Shown here one piece after another: positions 18,779-26,965 of a stretch of DNA of 64,000 nt. This DNA comes from an uncultured Prevotellaceae bacterium (GTDB lineage Bacteria; Bacteroidota; Bacteroidia; Bacteroidales; Muribaculaceae): the NCBI GenBank assembly GCA_900317325.1, contig ONGE01000004.1:145590-209589 (forward strand). Direction: 5' to 3'. A model generated the notes under the pieces. That model ran no database searches. It saw only the letters and a list, made by a program, of their open reading frames with translations, and was not told the DNA's origin. Made by a program: the position numbers and the translations under genes. The number at the start of each line of letters is the position of its first letter. The first letter of the stretch is position 1.

Positions 18779-19390
18779 ATGAAAAAGATGAAATTTTGGA
18801 TGATGGCCGCCATCCTGCTCTGCGGCTTTGCTAGTGTGACTTCGTGCAATGGCAATGCCGGCGCTGAGAAGGCCGAGAAAGAAACAGCCAGTGTTGATCT
18901 GGATGCATCCATTACGTCGGCTATCGACAAGTATCTGGTTGACTCGATCGGCAAGCATTATGCCGGTACTGGTATGTGCATCCCCTCTGTGTCTTATCAA
19001 ACCAATGAAATGAGTAACGATAGCTTGACGGTGTGGGGTGACTACTGGGTATATAAGTACAATATCGTGGGTGATACCCTGAAGTGTGTATCGGGTGGAA
19101 ACCATGCAGGAAAAATGTTGCTTCTCAAGAATGTGAAAGGTAAATACCGCGTGGTATCATTTGAGCAGGTCGAGGACGGTCATGGCAATATGGAGAGTGC
19201 AAAGCGCATTTTCGGTAAATACTATGATGATTTCCATGCCGCTAACAGCGATGAGAATAAACGTGAGGAAATCCGTGCCGCAGCAATCGCCGACTTTGTG
19301 CAAGCCAAAAAGCTGTTCGTCAAGCACTATCAGGACTACGGCTGGCCCGCCAAGAAAATTCCCGTTGACACCGTTAGCACGGAAAAGTAA
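18779..19390 (+). CDS. Hypothetical lipoprotein
   Basis: 203 residues. Lipoprotein signal: MKKMKFWMMAAILLCGFASVTSC with the lipobox Cys at residue 23. The mature protein has an acidic linker (GNAGAEKAEKETASVD), an N-terminal helix, a beta region (TVWGDYWVYKYNIVGDTLKCVSGGNHAGKMLLLK, resembling an NTF2-like or SnoaL-like sheet) and a C-terminal helical segment with Lys-rich ends. Family not recognised. Own promoter; cinA follows after 94 bp taken up entirely by a heptad-repeat element, so the two may be cotranscribed. Confidence 0.75.
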   Translation: MKKMKFWMMAAILLCGFASVTSCNGNAGAEKAEKETASVDLDASITSAIDKYLVDSIGKHYAGTGMCIPSVSYQTNEMSNDSLTVWGDYWVYKYNIVGDTLKCVSGGNHAGKMLLLKNVKGKYRVVSFEQVEDGHGNMESAKRIFGKYYDDFHAANSDENKREEIRAAAIADFVQAKKLFVKHYQDYGWPAKKIPVDTVSTEK

Positions 19391-19484
19391 GTTAGGAGTT
19401 AGGAATTAGGAGTTAGGAATTAGGAATGGCATTTGCCAACAACTAGAAACTAGGGACTAGAAACTAAAAACTAAAAACTGAACA
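19391..19484 (+). repeat. Heptad-repeat intergenic element, copy A
   Basis: Five tandem heptamers TTAGGAR (19392-19426), a small hairpin linker (TGGCATTTGCCAACAA, stem TGGCA/TGCCA) and six heptamers of CTAGAAA/CTAGGGA/CTAAAAA type (19443-19484), in exact 7-bp register up to the ATG of cinA. A second copy with the same architecture is at 42667-42755 on the other strand. Confidence 0.85.
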
Positions 19485-20720
19485 ATGAAATACAGCATTA
19501 TTGCCATCGGTGACGAGCTGCTCATCGGGCAGGTCACCGACACCAACTCGGGTTGGATTGCACGACACATGACGCCGCGCGGCTGGGACGTGAACACCGT
19601 GCAGGTGGTCCCTGACGATGCCCGTCAGATTGAACTTGCCATCGACCGCGCCTTCGCTCAGACCGACGTCGTGCTCATGACGGGCGGCCTGGGACCCACC
19701 AAGGATGACATCACCAAGCCCACGCTGTGCCGCTACTTCGGCGGCGAGATGGTGCTTGACAAGGATGTGGAGCGCAACGTTATGCAGGTGATGGAGCGCC
19801 GGCACCTCAAGCTCAACGAGTACACACGCCTGCAGGCGATGGTGCCCTCGTCGTGCCGCGTGATTCAGAACGAGATGGGTACGGCGCCGCTCATGTGGTT
19901 TGAGCGCGACGGCAAGGTGCTGGTGAGTATGCCTGGCGTGCCCTTTGAGCTGCAAGGCATGATGGAACGTGCCATCATACCGCAGTTGCTCGCCCGCTTC
20001 AACGACGGCGAGGACATCGAGTTCCGCACCTTTGTCGTCACGGGCATCATCGAGTCGGCTCTGGCGATGCAGCTCGATGAGTTCGAGCGCAATATGCCTC
20101 ACGGCATCCACTTGGCTTATCTGCCCGAGGGCGGCATCATCCGCCTGAGGCTGACAGGCTCCTCGACCGACGCCAGCCAGATTAACGACGACATGGATCG
20201 CCTGTCGCGCCAGCTGCACGACATCCTGGACGGCCACATCATCGCCGACGGCGACAAGCGCCTGCCCGAGATATTGGGCGACCGCCTGCGCGAGCGGGGA
20301 CTCACGCTCTCCACTGCCGAGAGCTGCACTGGCGGCAATATCGCTCACGAGATCACAAGCATCGCCGGCAGCAGCGACTATTTCAAGGGCGCAGTGGTGA
20401 GCTATGCCAACGAGGTGAAGATGGCCCTTCTTGGCGTCAACGAGCAGGATATCATTGACCACGGCGTGGTGAGCGAACCCGTCGTGCGGCAGATGGCCGA
20501 GGGCGCTTGTCGCGCCTTGGGCACCGACTGCGCCATCGCCACGAGCGGCATCGCCGGCCCTGGCGGTGGCACGCCCACCAAGCCCGTAGGCACCGTGTGG
20601 ATGGCTGCCAAGTGCGGTGACAGCATCGTCAGTCAGGTCAAGCAGTTGCCCGGCGACCGTTCCCGTGTCATCACCCGAGCCACCCTCGAGGCCCAGCTGC
20701 TCCTGTTGTCACTGTTGTAA
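19485..20720 (+). CDS. cinA: CinA family nicotinamide-nucleotide amidohydrolase / competence-damage protein
   Basis: 411 residues. N-terminal molybdopterin-binding-like COG1058 domain (~1-170: YSIIAIGDELLIGQVTDTNS, LMTGGLGPTKDDITK) and C-terminal CinA amidase domain (~255-411: STAESCTGGNIAHEITSIAGSSDYFKGAVVSY, ATSGIAGPGGGTPTKPVGTVW). It deamidates NMN for NAD recycling and hydrolyses ADP-ribose-type pyrophosphates in characterised homologues. The start is fixed by the conserved MKYSIIAIGDELL, directly after the heptad element. Cytoplasmic. Confidence 0.96.
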   Translation: MKYSIIAIGDELLIGQVTDTNSGWIARHMTPRGWDVNTVQVVPDDARQIELAIDRAFAQTDVVLMTGGLGPTKDDITKPTLCRYFGGEMVLDKDVERNVMQVMERRHLKLNEYTRLQAMVPSSCRVIQNEMGTAPLMWFERDGKVLVSMPGVPFELQGMMERAIIPQLLARFNDGEDIEFRTFVVTGIIESALAMQLDEFERNMPHGIHLAYLPEGGIIRLRLTGSSTDASQINDDMDRLSRQLHDILDGHIIADGDKRLPEILGDRLRERGLTLSTAESCTGGNIAHEITSIAGSSDYFKGAVVSYANEVKMALLGVNEQDIIDHGVVSEPVVRQMAEGACRALGTDCAIATSGIAGPGGGTPTKPVGTVWMAAKCGDSIVSQVKQLPGDRSRVITRATLEAQLLLLSLL

Positions 20721-20777
20721 CTTTACAGCCTTTACAGCCAATGGCGCATAACGTTAGAGACAATACTGTAACATCAA

Positions 20778-20897
20778 GAGGGTGTGTCATAATTGCGACT
20801 CGGTAATATAACCGTGCTATCGCACGGGAAATTAAACAAATTATTAAATTAAAATTGATACTATTATCATATTAATGTTGAATTATGACACACCCTC
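20778..20897. mobile_element. MITE-like element, family 2, copy 1 (120 bp)
   Basis: Perfect 17-bp terminal inverted repeats (GAGGGTGTGTCATAATT at 20778-20794, its complement at 20881-20897) enclose AT-rich DNA with an internal hairpin CCGTGC/GCACGG followed by GGGAAATTAAACAAATTA. The same left-end order (terminal repeat, hairpin, GGGAAATTAA) occurs at 56320-56495. No transposase and no clear target duplication. Confidence 0.75.
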
Positions 20898-20994
20898 CTC
20901 GCGAGGCAGTTCATTGGCGTAATTTGGCGAAGGAGATTGCTTTGGTGATTTCAATGTCCCGAAAGACGTATAGAACCATAAACGTTTACCGATC

Positions 20995-21873
20995 ATGAAG
21001 AGATATATCATATTACTGGTTGTTGCATTGCTGGGTGCTCTGGTGGTGGGCGCCAGTACCGTGCGTGACGATGACGACAAGGATCCGAGCATTCAGCGCG
21101 GCATCCGTCGCCTGCATCCCGAGCGTGAGCGCGCCAAGGCCATTCAGAAGCTCCGCCAGCAGATGTCACGCAAGGCCGACCCTAATGCCGATCCTTGGGA
21201 TACCAGCGACGAGGTGTGGGGCACGGTCGATTTGCCGCCGCTCGACACCAGGGACAGTGCCGCCGTCGAGGGACACCGCCTGAACGGTGCCAACTATCAC
21301 ACCCGCAAGACGGCTGCCGAGCAGGCTGCGCTCGACTCGTTGCTCTCGCTTGATTACAGTATCAAGGAATACGGCTACCGGCGCATGAAATGGCGGGACC
21401 TGCCCGTGACCGCCACGCTGGACCAACTGATGCCCTATTTCGTCCTTGACGAGCACGGCGACTGCTATTCGTGTTATGTCTCACGGGCCAAAGACAGCAA
21501 CGAGGTGTTCTTTGTCTTCACCATCGACGACGACAGCGTGCCCGGCCCGCTGCGCATGTGTGTGCAGTACTGTGCAGACGACCCGCTCGACTTCGACCAG
21601 ATGGTCTTCACGATCGACGGTTATGACTATCCCTACTTTCCTACCGACCACGAGAGCGGCACTATCGACGATAACCTGTATTGGGAGACGAGCGACGATG
21701 TGCTGCAACCCGCCTACAAGGATCTGGTCTATGCCCTGGCCCACAGCAATTGGGTGGCACTTAAGATGATGAGCACTCGCGGCATCCACCATGTGAAGAT
21801 GCTTACCGATGGCCAGCGCGAAGACTTCGCCCACACGCTCGACCTCTACCGCCTCTTGGGCGGCGAACTCTAG
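20995..21873 (+). CDS. Exported protein of unknown function
   Basis: 292 residues, family not recognised. N-terminal hydrophobic segment (YIILLVVALLGALVVGAS, signal peptide or anchor), then a very acidic/basic linker (DDDDKDPS, RRLHPERERAKAIQKLRQQMSRK), a Pro/Asp-rich stretch, and a globular alpha/beta domain ~115-285 with motifs EYGYRRMKWRDLPVT, YFVLDEHGDCYSCYVSRAKDS and FTIDGYDYPYFPTDHESGTI. Two Cys (CYSC) lie close together. It follows the MITE-like element and has no clear promoter. The codon pattern matches its neighbours, so a real gene is likely. Confidence 0.75.
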   Translation: MKRYIILLVVALLGALVVGASTVRDDDDKDPSIQRGIRRLHPERERAKAIQKLRQQMSRKADPNADPWDTSDEVWGTVDLPPLDTRDSAAVEGHRLNGANYHTRKTAAEQAALDSLLSLDYSIKEYGYRRMKWRDLPVTATLDQLMPYFVLDEHGDCYSCYVSRAKDSNEVFFVFTIDDDSVPGPLRMCVQYCADDPLDFDQMVFTIDGYDYPYFPTDHESGTIDDNLYWETSDDVLQPAYKDLVYALAHSNWVALKMMSTRGIHHVKMLTDGQREDFAHTLDLYRLLGGEL

Positions 21874-21972
21874 GCTAGGTGATAACCATCCACTCATCCA
21901 CCCATCCACCCCACTTATGCAACGGATTGCATAACTGTTTTCGGCCGTTTGCACGACTTTTTGCATAATTTG

Positions 21973-22004
21973 TTGGGCCAATATGGAGAAAAAGGTTACC
22001 TTTG
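21973..22004 (+). promoter_or_regulatory. Promoter of the small winged-helix gene
   Basis: TTG (21973-21975), 21-bp spacer and TACCTTTG (21997-22004), 50 bp before the ATG. Confidence 0.7.
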
Positions 22005-22054
22005 CGCCGATTTTTACTAATCATTGATTGTTTTATTAAAGGTTTTATTTATTT

Positions 22055-22258
22055 ATGAACGCAGAAAACATTGGTACTTGGGCTGGTCTCGTGTGGAACG
22101 CCCTGAACGATGCGCAGAAGGCTCTCACTCTGAAGGACCTGCGCAAGGCTACTAAACTCAAAGTGAACGAAATGCACTGCGCCCTGGGTTGGCTCGCCAA
22201 GGAAGGCAAGCTCAACTTCGCCGAGGGCAAGGATGACATCGAGGTTTCGCTGCGCTAA
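22055..22258 (+). CDS. Small winged helix-turn-helix protein (PF10771/DUF2582-like)
   Basis: 67 residues. The pattern GTWAGLVWNALND, LTLKDLRKATKLKVNEMHCALGWLAKEGKLNFAEG fits the stand-alone winged-helix family common in Bacteroidetes: three helices then a beta wing. It probably binds DNA; target unknown. It has its own promoter and a strong terminator 57 bp after the stop, so it forms a single-gene unit. Confidence 0.88.
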   Translation: MNAENIGTWAGLVWNALNDAQKALTLKDLRKATKLKVNEMHCALGWLAKEGKLNFAEGKDDIEVSLR

Positions 22259-22314
22259 GCCGAGAGCGAACAAGATCAACCCCTGGATTAAGAAATAAAC
22301 ATCCACTGATATGG

Positions 22315-22354
22315 CAGTGATGGCGTGGACTAGTTACCACGCCATCACTGTTTT
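22315..22354 (+). terminator. Rho-independent terminator of the winged-helix gene
   Basis: Perfect 14-bp stem CAGTGATGGCGTGG / CCACGCCATCACTG with an 8-base loop followed by TTTT. Confidence 0.88.
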
Positions 22355-22506
22355 GGTACAGTATAACCCACGTTAATAATTGTAGTCCATTTGATGACAT
22401 TGGCGGCAAACAGTGTCAAAAGAGTTGTCGCTGTCGTCCATCCCTTGTTGTCTATGTTGTTTTGGAAAAAGTGTGCGAATGCCTCAATAGATTCAGTTGC
22501 CCAGGG

Positions 22507-22638
22507 AAATCAAAAACCCGTGGCTCGTGGCCACGGGTTATCGTTCTGTAAAACAAACCATTACTAAGCACTTAAAGTCATACGCGGCTTCACAGCTTGC
22601 GATAAAACCATTTATTCCATAGTTCATAAATTTGCTTG
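22507..22638 (-). ncRNA. Candidate small RNA (~130 nt)
   Basis: Read leftward, a consensus promoter (22645-22675) is followed after ~100 bases without a credible reading frame by a hairpin AACCCGTGG/CCACGGGTT (22515-22539) and a T-rich run (TTTTTGATTT). This is a complete promoter-to-terminator unit with no ORF. It does not match an RNA family I can name with confidence; 6S-like or a trans-acting sRNA are possible. Confidence 0.55.
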
Positions 22639-22644
22639 AGTGCA

Positions 22645-22675
22645 CAAAGGTAAACACATTTTTTGGATTTACAAA
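22645..22675 (-). promoter_or_regulatory. Promoter of the candidate small RNA
   Basis: On the minus strand: TTTG (22672-22675), 19-bp spacer, TACCTTTG (22645-22652). Both boxes match the Bacteroidetes consensus exactly. Confidence 0.7.
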
Positions 22676-23353
22676 ACAAAATGATGGAAATTTTCAAAAA
22701 AGAATAATTTATTTTTGTAAATGCTATCCGAAATGGTGTTTAATGGTCCCGAACAGCCATGATATAGTGTATGTCGCGCGGGGTGGGGAAGGCTGCAGTT
22801 GCGGTTTTCGTTTCTTAATTATAGCGTGTGCTGTGTGGTTTGGCAAACTGCAAACCGCGCTGATTGCCATGCCCTGAAGAGTGGGATACGCCTTGTGGCC
22901 ACCGAAAACAGTAGTATTTGTGTTATTTTGATAAAAAATTCTTGGTTTTGCTTGCATTTTGTTTATTTATCCTTTTAATTTGCGACCGTATTAAGGTGTT
23001 TGCCGTCATGTCCCGCCTGGATAACGGAATATGAGCAGCGGCGATGCCATGACCTGATTATTTGAAACTCTAAACATTGACATCATGAAAAAGAGTGTTA
23101 GCACGACCCGCGTGTCACTGGTTGCTTGTTTGCAGTCGGTGCAATTCGTCGTGTAATGTTGTATTGAAACAAAAGCAAAGTGCAAGGTAATTTTTTCATA
23201 AGCGTTTTTTTTGATGGCACACGGGGATTAAGGTTAGAGTTAATGGATGAGATGTTAAGTGTGAATTTATTTGTAAAAATTGGTAAAAGTGCCCCGTGTG
23301 CCTTTTTTGTTTTCCATGTGAATGGAACATCAGCAAGAGCCTTAAAGACAAAA
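22676..23353. other. Non-coding stretch with no recognised feature
   Basis: About 680 bases with mixed composition. The only frame with a signal-peptide-like start is a 23-codon one at 23085-23156 (MKKSVSTTRVSLVACLQS), followed at once by a stop; it could be a decayed gene start. I see no RNA gene, repeat or conserved protein here. Confidence 0.4.
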
Positions 23354-23395
23354 GTGTCAAAAAATCACACACAAAAGTGTCAAAAAATTAGACAC
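23354..23395. promoter_or_regulatory. Twin 19-bp palindromes, operator-like, site 1
   Basis: GTGTCAAAAAATCACACAC at 23354-23372 (degenerate right arm) and GTGTCAAAAAATTAGACAC at 23377-23395, a 23-bp period. They end 49 bp before the -7 box of the next promoter. The same pair occurs at 29299-29340 with the same period and distance. Confidence 0.75.
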
Positions 23396-23418
23396 TTCTC
23401 GTTTTTTGGTGAAAAAAG

Positions 23419-23451
23419 TTTGACACGCCGTGAACACACATTATAATTTTG
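23419..23451 (+). promoter_or_regulatory. Promoter of the scaffoldin-like gene
   Basis: TTTG (23419-23422), 21-bp spacer, TAATTTTG (23444-23451). The leader to the ATG at 23664 would be about 205 bases. Confidence 0.65.
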
Positions 23452-23663
23452 TTGCAACGGGACAGAGGGATGATTCCTGTTCCCGCAGCGAACAAATGGT
23501 GATAAAAACAATAAAATACAGGCTTTATTTGTGGTTAAATATGAGAGGTGCGTCGGCAAGATGCGAGAGTCCCAGGACGCACCTCCCTTTTTGCGCCACA
23601 CGGCTATCGCTATTGCAACAAAACCATAATAACTGATTATTTACTGTCTAAAACGTTTTGATT

Positions 23664-26222
23664 ATGAAGAAATTCTTAATGACTCTAATGGCGTTGTTCG
23701 TGGTCAGTGCGGCCATGGCAGACAGCTATTTGTACATCGAACCGATATCGGTGACCCAAGACCAGCTGGCTGAGGGCCATGTCACCGTGCCGGTGAAGGC
23801 CCATTTCGAGGGGCGCGTGAGCGGCTTCCAGCTGGACATGACCTATCCCCAGGGCATTACAGCCGCTGGCTTTGAGAATGGCCCTAGCATGACCATCCCC
23901 TACATGAACAGTGCAGGCTTGGATAAGACGCAGGAGATCTCACTCTACTCGAATGAGGCCATGACGCGCATCGTCGCTGCAACCATGACCTACGGCTACT
24001 GGTATCCCGCAGATGGCACCATCCAGAACTACGGCGTCATCAAGTGGGAACCCGGCGACTACGAAGAAATGTTCTATCTCACCTTGAATGTCGCTCCCGA
24101 CTTCGAGGGCGGTGACTTGATTATCGAGAGCACCGTCGGCGCGGGCGAGGATGCCCGTGGCGGCACGGTCACCGACCTGGGACAGAGCGGCCAGGTCTAT
24201 ACCACCATGTGCCCCATTGAGGTCATTCCTGCCCCGATCGAGTCTACCCCGATGCCCGAAATCATGTATTACTGTGATGATGATTTCTGCACGATCGAGG
24301 CTATCGGCGAGGGCGAAGTGCATCTCTATATCGATGATGTGGAAGTCGAGAATCCCTACATGATCAGCAGGCTCTACGGCCAGGACCAGACCTTTATTGC
24401 TGCAGCTACCGCTCAGATCGAGGGTTGGCTTATCAGCGAGGTGACCATGATGGAGGTGACTGTGCCCGGTCGCGCGAAGAGGCCGGTGCCCGCCCCTGTC
24501 CTCACCTATACCATTGAAGATGACAGGGTAATCGTGAACATCGAGTGGCCTGAGAGTGACGGTAACCGCAAGCTGTATATCGATGGCTGGAAGTATGACG
24601 CCTCGGTCACCACCCACGAGTTCTATCGCATGGATGAGGATCAGGAAATCAGCATTGTGGCCTATGTGCTCGAAGGTGAGACTTATGCCGCAAGCGAGGT
24701 GCTTGATTATATGCTCACTGTTCCCGCTCTTGTACAGCTCTATGCGCCCGTTCCTACTATCGAGTGCACTTACAACAACGACGCTGCAATCATCACTGCG
24801 GCAGGTGAAGGTGAAATTCACCTCTATATTGATGGACAGGAAGTGGAGAATCCTTGTGTGCTGCCGCGTGGCGAAGTGGATTATCAGGTCGAGGTAACGG
24901 CAATAGCTCGCATCGACGGTATGATCGACGGCAGTTATTCGATGACGCTGATCGTGCCTGCCAAGGAAGTTGAGCCCGATCCAGTGCCCGGCTTCAGCCT
25001 GACCATGGCCGACGCTAAGATTCTGCATGGCCAGAGCATCGTCATCCCCGTGTCGATGACCAACAGCGAGGCTGTCACCGCCTTCCAGACCGACCTGTAT
25101 CTGCCCGAGGGCTTCGAGCTGCAGGATGTGGTACTGTCCGACCGCAAGGCCGACCACCAGCTGCTGACCAGCAACCGTGCCGACGGCAGCGTGCGCCTGC
25201 TGTGCTACTCGCCCACGCTCTACACGTTCGAGGGCAATGAGGGCGAACTGCTCTACATCACCGTCAAGACCCCCGACAATGCGTCCGGCGATTATACCCT
25301 TGAACTGAAGAAGAACTTGCTCACGCTGGCTGGCACCTATGATGAGGTGCGCTGCGATGATACCGATGCCACACTCACCGTGATGGCCTACATCCTGGGC
25401 GACGTCAATGGCGACGGTGTCGTGACCGTGACCGATGTCGTGCTCACCGTGCAGCGTGTGCTTGACCTGAATCCCGATCCGTTCATTTTTGATGCTGCCG
25501 ACGTGAACCGTGACGGCGATATCACCGTGACCGACGTCGTGCTCATCGCCCGCATGGTGCTCTATCCCGAGTTGGTTGACATGATGCGTGCTCCCGCCCT
25601 GGGCGAAATCACCGATGCCATGAGCGGCAACGCCATCGACATCATGCCTGGCGAGACCCGCACCGTGACCATCGCCCTGGACAACGATATCGACTACACG
25701 GCATTCCAGCTCGATGTGCAACTGCCCGACGGCATGACCGCCAGCAACTTCAGCCTGACTGGCCGTGCCGGCAGCCACACCCTGAACACCAATATGATGG
25801 CCGACGGCAGTCAGCGCTTGATGTGCTACTCGCCGATGCTGGCCTCGATCAGCGGCAACGAGGGTGCCCTGCTCACCTTCGAGGTGACTGCAACGGGCAG
25901 CGTGAGCGGTGACATCATGATTGACGGTATCGAGATGGTGAGCGCCGCTTGCCAGACGGTTAACCTCGACAGTTTCGCCATCCAGGTGAATGCCGGTGCC
26001 ACCACTGCAGTGAAGGAGATGACTCAGGGCTTGCGCATCTACACCGATGGCAATAACATCATTGTCGAGAGCCCTGTCAGCCAGCGCATCATCATCAGCG
26101 ATGTGGCCGGACGCTCCTACAGTGTCGACGTGACCGAGGGTCGCCACGTCATCCCCGCCCGCAACTCGGGTGTGGTGATTGTGACCGGTGGCGGCAAGAC
26201 TGCTAAACTCATGATCAACTGA
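23664..26222 (+). CDS. Scaffoldin-like surface protein: cohesin-like domains, internal dockerin, T9SS sorting tail
   Basis: 852 residues from ATG 23664 (an in-frame TTG lies at 23658). Signal peptide ~1-20 (LMTLMALFVVSAAMA). Domain order: a cohesin-like beta domain (~20-190; HVTVPVKAHFEGRVSGFQLDMTYP); three short Ig/chitobiase-like repeats (~200-440; EGEVHLYIDDVEVENP, later EGEIHLYIDGQEVENP); cohesin-like 2 (~445-575; SIVIPVSMTNSEAVTAFQTDLYLP); a dockerin pair (~578-638; DVNGDGVVTVTDVVLTV, DVNRDGDITVTDVVLIA); cohesin-like 3 (~645-775; YTAFQLDVQLPDG). A T9SS type A C-terminal domain (~780-852; GLRIYTDGNNIIVESP, RIIISDVAGRSYSV, GVVIVTGGGKTAKLMI) closes it. The tail predicts T9SS export and surface attachment. 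'Cohesin-like' rests on fold pattern and needs profile confirmation. The next gene starts 16 bp on, probably one transcript. Confidence 0.85.
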   Translation: MKKFLMTLMALFVVSAAMADSYLYIEPISVTQDQLAEGHVTVPVKAHFEGRVSGFQLDMTYPQGITAAGFENGPSMTIPYMNSAGLDKTQEISLYSNEAMTRIVAATMTYGYWYPADGTIQNYGVIKWEPGDYEEMFYLTLNVAPDFEGGDLIIESTVGAGEDARGGTVTDLGQSGQVYTTMCPIEVIPAPIESTPMPEIMYYCDDDFCTIEAIGEGEVHLYIDDVEVENPYMISRLYGQDQTFIAAATAQIEGWLISEVTMMEVTVPGRAKRPVPAPVLTYTIEDDRVIVNIEWPESDGNRKLYIDGWKYDASVTTHEFYRMDEDQEISIVAYVLEGETYAASEVLDYMLTVPALVQLYAPVPTIECTYNNDAAIITAAGEGEIHLYIDGQEVENPCVLPRGEVDYQVEVTAIARIDGMIDGSYSMTLIVPAKEVEPDPVPGFSLTMADAKILHGQSIVIPVSMTNSEAVTAFQTDLYLPEGFELQDVVLSDRKADHQLLTSNRADGSVRLLCYSPTLYTFEGNEGELLYITVKTPDNASGDYTLELKKNLLTLAGTYDEVRCDDTDATLTVMAYILGDVNGDGVVTVTDVVLTVQRVLDLNPDPFIFDAADVNRDGDITVTDVVLIARMVLYPELVDMMRAPALGEITDAMSGNAIDIMPGETRTVTIALDNDIDYTAFQLDVQLPDGMTASNFSLTGRAGSHTLNTNMMADGSQRLMCYSPMLASISGNEGALLTFEVTATGSVSGDIMIDGIEMVSAACQTVNLDSFAIQVNAGATTAVKEMTQGLRIYTDGNNIIVESPVSQRIIISDVAGRSYSVDVTEGRHVIPARNSGVVIVTGGGKTAKLMIN

Positions 26223-26238
26223 TAAAACCCTACAGACG

Positions 26239-26892
26239 ATGATTACCAGAAGTCTATTGTCTATCATTATGGTCGTTGCGGCAACCTTCGGTGCTGCCGC
26301 AACCGACCTCTTTCATATCGAGGATTTCAACATTGAGCCTGGGCAGACGGCACAGGTGGAAATCCTGTTGGATAACGAGGTGCAATACACCGCATTCCAG
26401 AGTGACCTCTATCTGCCCGAGGGGCTTGTCCTCGAGGCGCAGTCGGTGGCGTTGACCGACCGTAAGGCCGACCACAGCATCGCCACCAGTGTGCTGGCCG
26501 ACGGCGGCATCAGAATGATGTCCTACTCGATGTCGTTGCAGCCTTACAGCGGCAACAACGGCACCCTGGTCACCTTCAGGGTCACTGCTGGCGAATCCTT
26601 TGCCGGCCCCTTGACCATCCAGCTCAGGAATACCCGTTTCACCACCCTTCAGGGACGTGAAATCCCTTTTGAGAACACCAGTTGCACTGTGAGCGCCGTG
26701 GCGTTGCTCCAGCCTGGTGACGTGAACGGTGACGGCCAGGTGAACGTCAGCGATGTTTCTACCTTGATCAACAACCTCATGAGCGGCAACGAGGCTGCTC
26801 TCAACCCTCAGGCAGCCGATCTCAACGATGACGGCAGTGTGAACATCACCGACGTGTCGTTGCTGATCAACCTGATCATGAGTGCTGTGTAG
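26239..26892 (+). CDS. Small secreted protein: one cohesin-like domain plus C-terminal dockerin
   Basis: 217 residues. Signal peptide ~1-21 (LLSIIMVVAATFGAAA). Residues ~24-150 repeat the cohesin-like domain of the preceding protein, with close matches: YTAFQSDLYLPEGL, LTDRKADHSIATS, GIRMMSYS, YSGNNGTLVTFRV. The dockerin pair (~156-215; DVNGDGQVNVSDVSTLI, DLNDDGSVNITDVSLLI) ends 3 residues before the stop. With both halves of a cohesin/dockerin pair it looks like an adaptor that could bridge dockerin proteins to the scaffold. Sixteen bases from the upstream gene and followed by a terminator, so it is the last gene of a two-gene unit. Confidence 0.85.
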   Translation: MITRSLLSIIMVVAATFGAAATDLFHIEDFNIEPGQTAQVEILLDNEVQYTAFQSDLYLPEGLVLEAQSVALTDRKADHSIATSVLADGGIRMMSYSMSLQPYSGNNGTLVTFRVTAGESFAGPLTIQLRNTRFTTLQGREIPFENTSCTVSAVALLQPGDVNGDGQVNVSDVSTLINNLMSGNEAALNPQAADLNDDGSVNITDVSLLINLIMSAV

Positions 26893-26965
26893 CACTTTTT
26901 TAAGCGTAAACTCACAATAGCTGAACTTGCTGGGAATTATTCGTAATCTCTGGTATCATTGTCAA

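Noticed and set aside
23085-23156. 23-codon frame beginning like a signal peptide
   Set aside because: Too short, no promoter or terminator and no downstream continuation in any frame; could be a decayed gene start at most.
23940-26267. A 775-codon open frame on the reverse strand
   Set aside because: It is the mirror of the GC-rich, codon-biased scaffoldin-like gene; His/Val/Gly-rich composition and no homology-like motifs.
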